A stretch of DNA of 64,000 nt, from NCBI RefSeq assembly GCF_950295315.1, contig NC_080172.1:82975118-83039117 (forward strand). Direction: 5' to 3'. The notes under the pieces were generated by a model that worked only from the letters and a program-made list of their open reading frames with translations, did no database searches and was not told the DNA's origin. The position numbers and the translations under genes are program-made. Of this stretch, positions 57,182 through 64,000 are shown piece after piece. The first letter of the stretch is position 1; each line of letters opens with the position of its first letter. This DNA comes from Erinaceus europaeus (lineage: Eukaryota; Chordata; Mammalia; Eulipotyphla; Erinaceidae).

Positions 57182-57320
57182 AGGATGGGGGAGTGTGTGT
57201 TTGATAGCATAATGGTTATGCAAAGGGACTGTTGCCTGAGGCTCCAAGTGCAAGGCTCAGTTTGTGGCACCACCATAAGCCAGAGCTGAGTAGTGTTCTG
57301 GTTTAAAAAAAAAAAAAATT
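57182..57320 (+). mobile_element. SINE-B
   Basis: 'tgatagcataatggttatgc', 'gcctgaggctccaagtg', 'caaggctcagtttgtggc', 'accataagccagagctgag'. Confidence 0.88.
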
Positions 57321-57505
57321 AGAGTCAGTCAGGGAGAGAGGGAATGACAGCACAACTAAACCTTTCCTCAATGTGGGCTTGAACCTGGGTCACATGCATG
57401 GCAAAATAGGCACGCTCCCAGGTAAGCTTTTTTTTTTTTTTAACATTTAAAAAATTTATTTATTTATTTTCCCTTTTGTTGCCCTCCAGGTAAGCTATCT
57501 TGATA
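57318..57505 (-). mobile_element. SINE-E, interrupted at 57429-57485
   Basis: 'agagtcagtcagggagag', 'gggcttgaacctgggtc', 'gctcccaggtaagct', then after the insert 'ccaggtaagctatcttg'. Confidence 0.75.
57429..57485 (-). mobile_element. 57-bp SINE-A micro-insertion with perfect TSD
   Basis: TSD ccaggtaagct at 57418-57428 and 57486-57496. The insert is only T run, 'ttatttatttattttcccttttg' type tail and 'ttgccct': the last ~20 bp of a SINE-A plus its A tail. Confidence 0.92.
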
Positions 57506-57649
57506 AAGCCTTTAAGGCAGGAAGGAATGTAGTTGGTATGACTGAGAAACCAGGAGAAAAATGATGTTGGTTAGAGCACTGAGGGTGAAAAGGTAGTGAA
57601 GGTGATGAGGTCTGAGGCCTCTGCTAGGGGTTATATGTGAGGGAGTCTG

Positions 57650-57715
57650 ACTTCCAGGCTTCTTTTTCACCCTACAGAGAGAGAGGGGGAAGAGGGAGGG
57701 AGGGAGGGAGGGAGG

Positions 57716-57751
<36 letters not shown>

Positions 57752-57902
57752 CCATGAGAGAGAGAGAACATGAGAGCAAAAGGCACTATAGCCCCAGAAC
57801 TTCTCCAGTGCTGTAGCCCCTCCCATGTGATGCTGGGCCTCAAACCTTGGCTGTGTATATGGCCAGACTTGTCCTATCTGGTGAGCTCTTTCTTTAGCCA
57901 TA
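57650..57902 (-). mobile_element. SINE-E with (GGGA)n/(GA)n expansion
   Basis: Purine tract 57676-57766, 'agaacttctccagtgctg', 'gggcctcaaaccttggc', 'tggtgagctctttc'. Confidence 0.7.
57692..57748 (+). repeat. (GGGA)n and (GA)n microsatellite
   Basis: About six GGGA units then 13 GA units. Confidence 0.9.
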
Positions 57903-57988
57903 TTGAAAAGACTTTCAAACTTACATTTGGGCCTCTACTTAAATCAGTTTCTCATGCTGTTCAGCTACAGGTGATATATATATTTTTT

Positions 57989-58047
57989 AGAAAAGTCATG
58001 ATGCATTTTTGCATAGAAAAATGCATCATGACTTTTCCAACAACCTT
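57989..58047. mobile_element. Palindromic mariner-like MITE
   Basis: Perfect 20-bp arms at 57991-58010 and 58017-58036 around a 6-nt spacer (gcatag). The right flank continues 'ccaacaacctta', a mariner-type terminus next to TA-rich DNA; the left terminus is degraded. Shares its arms with the split copy at 45974-47636. MADE1 in humans has the same architecture with a different sequence. Confidence 0.75.
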
Positions 58048-58059
58048 ATGTACATATAT

Positions 58060-58278
58060 TATTTTTTATCTTTTATTATTTTTCTTTATTTGATAGAGAA
58101 AGCTAGAAATCGAGAGGAAAGATAAAGAAAATAGAGAGGGAGAGAGACAGAGAGATACCTGTAGCTCTGCTTCACTACTTGCAAAGCTTTCCCCCTGTAG
58201 GTGGGGACTGGGGACTCAAATCTGGGTCGATTTGCATTGTAACGTGTGCTCAACCAGGTGTGCCAGCACCTGGTCCCT
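58060..58278 (-). mobile_element. SINE-D
   Basis: 'tatttgatagagaaagctag', 'gctttccccctgtaggtgg', 'gactcaaatctgggtc', 'gccagcacctggtcc'. Confidence 0.88.
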
Positions 58279-58304
58279 ATATATATTCTTAAAAAAAATT
58301 TTTT

Positions 58305-58455
58305 TTTTACTTATTATTGGATAGAGACAGAGAGACACCTGTAGCACTGCTTCACCACTCTAGAAGCTTTCCCCCTGCAGGTGGGGACCAGGGGCATGAA
58401 TACCGCATGCTGTAATGTGTATGCTTAAACAGGTGCACCACTGCCTGGCCCCCTT
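58305..58455 (-). mobile_element. SINE-D
   Basis: 'ttattattggatagagacag', 'gctttccccctgcaggtgg', 'gcaccactgcctggcccc'. The middle is deleted. Confidence 0.88.
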
Positions 58456-58636
58456 TATATATATATATTCTACCTCCCTATTGTCTTCGTTGTATTTCTA
58501 TAAACTGTAACTCAGTGCCTACAAGCAGACATATAGAATAATGAGATGGATTTGCCATATGAATTGTCGAGCACATTGACAAAGTATACTATGCTGTTGG
58601 AACATTCTTTTTTTTGTGTGTGTGTGTATGTGTGCC

Positions 58637-58957
58637 TCCAGGGTTATTGCTGGGGCTTGGTTGCCTGCACAACGAATCCACGGCTCCTGGAGGCTATTTT
58701 TCCCTTTTGTTGCCCTTGTTGTTTATCGTTGTTATTATTATTGCTGTCATTGTTGTTGGATAGGACAGAGAGAAATCAAGAGAGGAGGGAAAGGCAGAGA
58801 GGGGGAGAGAAAGATAGATAGACCTGCAGACCTATTTCACTGCTTGTGAAACGACCTCCCTGCAGGTGGGGAGCTGGGGGCTCGAACTGGGATTCTTGAG
58901 CATTCCTTGTACTTTGCACTATGTGTGCTTAATCTGCTGCACTACCACCCAGCCCCC
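58637..58957 (-). mobile_element. SINE-A, long form
   Basis: (TG)n then 'tgcctccagggttattgctgg', 'ccacggctcctggaggc', 'ggctcgaactggg', head 'ctgcactaccacccagccccc'. Confidence 0.92.
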
Positions 58958-58964
58958 TGTTGGA

Positions 58965-59252
58965 ATTTTCCTTTTCTTTTTGCTTTGAGGGTTGTTGCCG
59001 GGGCTCAGTGCTGTCACTATGAAACCACAGCTTCTAGTGGCCATTTCCCTCCCCCATTTTATTGCATAGGACAGAGAGAAATTGAGAGGGGAGGGAGAGA
59101 GAGAGAGAGATAGACAGATAACTTCAGACTTGCTTCGCCACTTGTGAAGCATCATCACTGTAGTGGGGGGTGTGCTCGAACCTTGGTACTTACTCAGATC
59201 CTTGTGCATAGTACTATGTACACTTAACCGCGTATGCCACTGCCAGATCTTC
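58965..59252 (-). mobile_element. SINE-A, long-form variant, degenerate
   Basis: 'gctttgagggttgttgccgg', 'ccacagcttctagtggcc', 'gcatcatcactgtagtgg', 'atgccactgccagatc'. Confidence 0.82.
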
Positions 59253-59254
59253 TG

Positions 59255-60025
59255 CTGTTGAAATTTCATTGAGAACTTTAACTTTCTTACTTTAGCTATT
59301 GCTTAAAAATTAGAGTATTTGTTTACTTCTGCCATATATTTGAGATATTGAGCCTTCTGACTTCTACAATAATATTTAAAATAATGTTTTCAACCATAAT
59401 TGTGTACTAGAAATATCCATGGGTTAGATTTCTAATTTTTGGTGAATTAGAGTCTCAATGGTGTAACACTCAGGATAGCTGTATCTTAAAATAGCTGTAA
59501 GTACTTTTCTGAGAAATAATTGATGTTGGGACCCCCTGACAGAGAAGATGTAAAGTAACATACAGGGAATGCTACTTGAGGTTAGCGACATGTCCTTGGG
59601 AATTATAAATGGAGCTTGGTGCCTGGTGCCAGTAATTGCTGAATGAAGGAAGGGCTCATCTGTGTGTAGAAATGAGGAGTGTTCTTTGCCCAGCCTTTTC
59701 TGTTTCATCTTCCTTATTCTCTCCACTCATCTTCTCTGCAATCTTGCTACTGATCGGGAGGTAAGGGGAGAGATTGTGGAGTATGAGGTCTACCTGTCAT
59801 GAGCTGGAAGGTCAGGGAAATTCTCACATGCTCCAGGGAAGGCAGACTTCCTCTACAACACCTATATATGTATTTTGGGTATGTGTTCAATAGCACTTTT
59901 GGTTGGATTTCAGTCATTTTTAAGTTGCAGTTGTCTTCACTTGTTTCAGTTTTGTTTGTGAAATCAGTCAAGTACTTTTATTCCTGGTTAAAAAAAATTT
60001 TTATTGTCACCAGGTTTTTAAAAAA
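59255..60025. other. Unique intronic sequence
   Basis: Repeat-poor; 59555-59660 faintly resembles an L2 end. No exon recognised. Confidence 0.4.
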
Positions 60026-60027
60026 TT

Positions 60028-60233
60028 TTTTTTAAATGTTTTATTTATTATTGTATAGAGACAGAGAGAAATTGAGAGGGGAAGATAGAGAGGGAGAGAA
60101 ACAGAGAGACACCTGCAACCCTGCTTCACCACTCGTGAAGCTTTGCCCCTGCATGTGGGGACCAGGGGCTTGAACCTGATCCTTGCGCACTGTAATGTGC
60201 ACACTTAACCAAGTGCGCTACCACCTGGCCCCT
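60028..60233 (-). mobile_element. SINE-D
   Basis: 'ttattattgtatagagacag', 'gctttgcccctgcatgtgg', 'ggcttgaacctgatcc', 'gctaccacctggcccc'. Confidence 0.9.
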
Positions 60234-60512
60234 CACCAGGGTTTTTGCTGGGGTCAGTGCTGGCACTACAAATCCACCTCTTCTGGTGGTCATTTTTTTT
60301 TTTTAAATCTTTTTTCTTTTCCTTTCTATTGTACTTGATAAGATACAGAGAGAAATTCTGAGGGGAGGGGGAAGTAGGGAGAGAGAAAGATAGACACCTG
60401 CAGATCTGCTTCACCGCTTGTGAAGTGTCTCTCCCCTACAGGTGGGGATCGGGGCCTTAAACCTGGGTTCTTGTGCATGATAATCAGGTGCACTACAGCC
60501 CAACACCCATCA
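60234..60512 (-). mobile_element. SINE-A, long-form variant
   Basis: 'tcaccagggtttttgctgg', 'ccacctcttctggtggtc', 'cttgataagatacagagag', 'gccttaaacctggg', head 'gcactacagcccaacaccc'. It abuts the previous SINE-D. Confidence 0.85.
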
Positions 60513-60514
60513 GT

Positions 60515-61225
60515 CAAGTATTTATGGAGCATGATTGCTTCCAAAGAATGATTAATTTGACTTGTAGGTATGATCTTATTTGTGTATATATAACAAATTA
60601 CATGGGACACACCTTAAATTTAGTAATGGGACTCTTTGTAAAGAAAGGGAGACATGGAGACACACAGGAACATGGAGAAGAAAACTATGTAACAAGATGG
60701 CAGTGGTGTAATTTTAAACCAGGGAATGCCAAGGATTGCCTGTAACCACCAAGGTGGGGGGGCAAGCATGAGACAGATTCTCACAAACTCCAGTGAGACT
60801 CAATCCTGCCAACACCTTGATTTCTGACTTAACTGTGAAACAATACATTAGAAACAAAAAACAAAGACTAATTCTCTTAAATTACTGAAGGGTAATTCTG
60901 ACACGTGTCATTTATTTGAACAGTTTGGGCTATAATGCACAGTAAAATTGCTGCAGACTTCTTCAAGCACCTACCTGGCAGGCACAGCTCTTGTTTCTCC
61001 TGCTTTCTCTAAGCAACGACTCTTTGTAAATACTGGAAGAGAACAACCAATTCTTTGTTTGTGTTCATTGTTTGTGTCCTATTCTTGAGTCAATTCAATG
61101 AACCATAGCTTACAAGTTATGGAGAGACTCTAGATCTGCGATTTAGTTCACATACTGTGTGCTTCTGTCTTAGTCATCTGGATAACATTTCACCCACAAA
61201 CTTCTTCAATTTGGGAAAAAAAAAA
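60515..61225. other. Unique intronic sequence
   Basis: Nothing recognised; a G run at 60755-60760. Confidence 0.4.
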
Positions 61226-61228
61226 GAA

Positions 61229-61396
61229 TCCTTCTTCTTCTTCTTCTTCTTCTTCTTCTTCTTCTTCTTCTTCTTCTTCTTCTTCTTCTTCTTCTTCTTC
61301 TTCTTCTTTCTTCTTCTCCTTCTCCTTCTCCTCCTCCTCCTCCCCTCCCCCTCCCCTCCCCTCCCCCCTCTCCCCCCCCCCCCCTCTTCTTCTTTT
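61229..61396 (+). repeat. 168-nt homopyrimidine tract: (CTT)n, (CCT)n, C-rich
   Basis: Every base from 61229 to 61396 is C or T. (CTT)n at 61231-61308, then CTCCTT/CCT units, and C13-type runs near 61371-61384. Confidence 0.96.
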
Positions 61397-61690
61397 GTTC
61401 CTAAGGTGCATGCTCTAGTTACTAACATGAATACAAAAGGTTGTCCGGTCGACCTCTTTGCAGGTTCCTAAGAAATTTTTGGCAGCTGTTAGTTGCCATA
61501 AATTCATGGGCAGCAAGCTGCACTGAGGTTTTACTGCTGTCCCAACCAGGATGGGTTCTGCCCTCAGTAAATTTGATAGTTTCCTCCTATGTATGCCCAG
61601 AAAGTTTTAGCTCAACTCTCCCCTGCATCTTCTTGCAGGCATTCCACTCTGCTATGTTTTTTTTTTTCTGTATTTTTACTTTCTTTTTCT

Positions 61691-62042
61691 TTTAAAAAAT
61701 ATTTATTTATTTTCCCTTTTGTTGTCCTTGTTTTTTTTATTGTTGTTGTAGTTATTATTGCTGTTTTATTCTATTTTCCCTTTTGTTGACATTGTTGTTT
61801 CATTGTTGTAGTTATAATTGTTGTTTCTGCTGATGTCATTGTTGGATAGGACAGAGAGAAATGGAGAGAGGAGGGGAAGACAGAGAAGGGTAGAGAAAGA
61901 TAGATACCTGCAGACCTGCTTCACCGCCTGTGAAGTGACTCCCTTGCAGGTGGGGACCCGGGGGCTCCAACCAGGATCCTTATGCTAGTCCTTGCACTTT
62001 GTGTCACCTGCGCTTAACCTGCTGTGCTACCACCCGACTCCC
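61691..62042 (-). mobile_element. SINE-A, with duplicated tail
   Basis: 'tatttatttattttcccttttg' appears again near 61775 as 'ttttcccttttgttgacattg', so the AAC tail region is duplicated. Head 'gctaccacccgactccc'. Confidence 0.9.
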
Positions 62043-62262
62043 TTCTTTTTCTTTTTTAAATTCAGTAACTTAGTCACTACACTGTGTGATCCTTTGATTC
62101 TTGTTACGAATTTTTTCCTATTGTTTACCTCATTATTTCTCTGAATTTGTTACAGTCCTCCTCCATAAATGGCAGATTGGTGAATACTCTTACAACTATA
62201 GCTTTGAAGTCTTCCTTAAGAGGTCTGTAGAGCTCACTAAATTTGGAGTTTTCTTTTCTTTT

Positions 62263-62882
62263 TGTCTCCAGGGTTATCACTGGGGCTCAGTGCCTGCACT
62301 ATGAAGCCACTGCTCCTGGAGGCTATTGTTTCCCTTTTGTTGACCTTGTTGTTGTTATTACTATTATTGTTATTGCCATCGTTGTTGGATAAGACAGAGA
62401 AGTTGAAAGAGGAGGGGAAGACAGAGAAGAGGGAAGAGAAAGAGACACCTGCAGACCTGCTTCACCACTTGTTTTTTTCTTTTCTTTTTAATATTTATTT
62501 ATTTATTTATTTATTTTCCCATTTGCTTATTATTGTAGTTATTATTGTCGTTATTAATGTCATTGTTGTTGGATAGAATGGAGAGAAATGGAGAAAAGAG
62601 GGGAAGACAGAGAGGAGGGAGACAAAGATAGACACCTGTAAACCTGCTTCACCGTCTGTGAAGCGACTCCTCTGCAGGTGGGGAGCCCAGGGCTCGAACC
62701 AGGATCCTTACGCTTCGCACCACATGCGCTTAACCCCCTGCGCTATCGCCTGACTCCCTTGCTTCACCACTTGTGAAGCAACCCCCTGCAGGTGGGGAGC
62801 TGGGGGCTCGAACCGTGTTTATTATGCTGGTCCGTGTGCTTTGCGCCATGTGCGCTTAACCTGCTCTGCTACTGCTCGGCCC
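62263..62882 (-). mobile_element. SINE-A, long form, interrupted at 62473-62759
   Basis: 'gtctccagggttatcactgg', 'ccactgctcctggaggc' before the break; 'gcaaccccctgcaggtggg', head 'gctactgctcggcccc' after it. Confidence 0.92.
62473..62759 (-). mobile_element. SINE-A nested in a same-strand SINE-A, with TSD
   Basis: TSD tgcttcaccacttgt (15 bp) at 62458-62472 and 62760-62774. Full-length short form, head 'gctatcgcctgactccc'. Confidence 0.94.
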
Positions 62883-62889
62883 CTGGAGT

Positions 62890-63235
62890 TTTCTTTAAGT
62901 GCTGTCTTGGTCCACCATTACAGGTGCTTTCCTGTGTCTTCCCATTATGTTTAATTTTCCATGAAGACCAGAGATAGCAGTTTGTATTTGAGCAGATCTG
63001 GAAAGTAACCAAAAATTCAGTCACAATACCCGGGTGAAACTGTATTGTCAAAATTCTACCAAAGAAATTGGAGCTCCAGATCTATCACAGTCTGCTGGGA
63101 GGGCTCTGACAGTTTTTGCATGTGTGGGGACTGAATTATACAGTGGTTGTTTTCAGCTGCCTGTAGTTGCCTTGTGGTTTACAGGGTTTTGTTCCCCTTT
63201 TCCTGCTACACTGAGGTGGAGGCAGAGGCAGCTTA
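62890..63235. other. Intronic sequence, possibly the start of an L1 fragment
   Basis: No clear repeat or exon; the following L1 fragment may extend back into it. Confidence 0.35.
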
Positions 63236-63239
63236 TGTA

Positions 63240-64000
63240 GGCAGCAGTGATAAGAAGCTAGGGCCTCCCATAGGACCTTGCCCTCAACATGGATCAACAA
63301 TGGTGGAGAATGTTCCATCCTCCGAAGGGAGGCTAGACAACGTACTCTATGTTCCACCTGAGGAAGACGGGTCCTTAAATGAGGGCATCTTGGAACGTTC
63401 CTACTCATGACCCCAGAATGTGAGCTCAGATCTACAGGGATGCAGAGGTCACATAGGCTCCTAAGCTGAATATGGGCCCCAGATCAGATCAAATTGATGG
63501 GGTTTACAGTCAACAATATTATACACCTTTCCTATATTTGGGAGCTACTCTCTTCCATGATCCAGCTTTCTGGTCCTTTTTCTAGCCATGACATCATCTC
63601 CCCAGACAATAACTTGGATCCACTTGTGTATCAGATGACAGGCTCAGGAAAACAAACAAACAAACAAACATACAAACAAAAAAACGAGTATAGTCATGGG
63701 CTCTTTGGAATATAACTTAAATAGGCCTACTAACTATCTACAAAACGGAGAGCCTCCAACTCTTCATCTGAGCTATTCCAGCCTTTAGGTTCATGATTAG
63801 TTAACAATTTGTTTGGCTCTATATGTTAATTCTTTTTTAGCCACCAGGTTCCAGATGCTAACACGATGCCAACCAAACTTCCCTGGGCAGACGAACCCCA
63901 CCATTGTGTCCTGGAGCCTGCTTCTCCAGAACCTCGCCTCATTAGGGAAAGTGAGAGACAGGCTGGGAGTACAGATCGACCTGCCAATGCTCATGTTCAG
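63240..64000 (+). mobile_element. L1 3'-end fragment (sense), open at window end
   Basis: 'ctgaatatgggccccagatc', 'agtcatgggctctttgg', 'ccaccaggttccagatgc', 'gccaatgctcatgttcag' are the reverse complements of segments at 51195-51840 and 36590-36780. (AAAC)n at 63652-63681. Confidence 0.85.

Noticed and set aside
61157..61471. ORFs of poly-Phe/Leu or poly-Glu/Lys
   Set aside because: They come from the homopyrimidine microsatellite.
63034..63410. Overlapping ORFs near the window end as a gene
   Set aside because: Both strands are open by chance, and the segment from 63240 is L1 3' UTR.

Overview
This is vertebrate nuclear DNA carrying the first four coding exons of CDC14A, a dual-specificity phosphatase gene, on the + strand. 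The rest is promoter and intron, more than half of it retroposons. The SINEs suggest a hedgehog (Erinaceus-like eulipotyphlan). The dominant family is a ~260-350 bp tRNA-derived SINE with a clear A box and B box, a pyrimidine-rich middle and an (AAC/AAT)-rich tail; I recall this family from hedgehog, but could not search a database. MIR and L2 relics confirm a mammal.

Layout. 1-300 is AT-rich upstream DNA. About 300-1470 is a GC- and CpG-rich promoter, 5' leader and exon 1 start, with GC boxes, an inverted CCAAT box and a pure CAG repeat. The ATG is at 1111. Coding exons are 1111-1159, 1970-2060, 26514-26589 and 43536-43628. Together they encode the first 103 residues in one open frame with consensus splice sites. 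Introns 1-3 are 0.8, 24.5 and 16.9 kb. Intron 4 runs from 43629 past the window end; I found no exon 5. The catalytic half of the phosphatase is therefore outside the window.

Repeats. I use my own labels for the SINE families. SINE-A is the ~260-350 bp family; its long form adds a 3' segment reading (antisense) 'CTCCAGGGTTATTGCTGGGGC'-like. SINE-B is ~130 bp with 'catgcctgaggct'. SINE-C is ~150 bp with 'ctcaagcatgaggtcc'. SINE-D is ~200 bp with 'cacctggttgag' and 'gggggaaagctt'. SINE-E is an older degenerate family with 'ccaagtgagcca' in antisense. All look tRNA-derived. LINE-1 is represented by one 5'-truncated 2.8 kb insertion (36374-39198, antisense) and many 3'-end fragments. There are microsatellites, a 168-nt homopyrimidine tract, and palindromic mariner-like MITEs. 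Repeat ends are approximate unless target-site duplications (TSDs) are given.

The most interesting items are a 194-bp unknown insert with its own 11-bp TSD inside a SINE (33653-33846), a 128-codon polyglutamine upstream ORF that ends one base before the CDC14A ATG, ready-made splice acceptors in antisense long SINE-A copies, and a near-identical SINE pair flanking exons 3-4. No other protein-coding gene, rRNA, functional tRNA or CRISPR array is supported.
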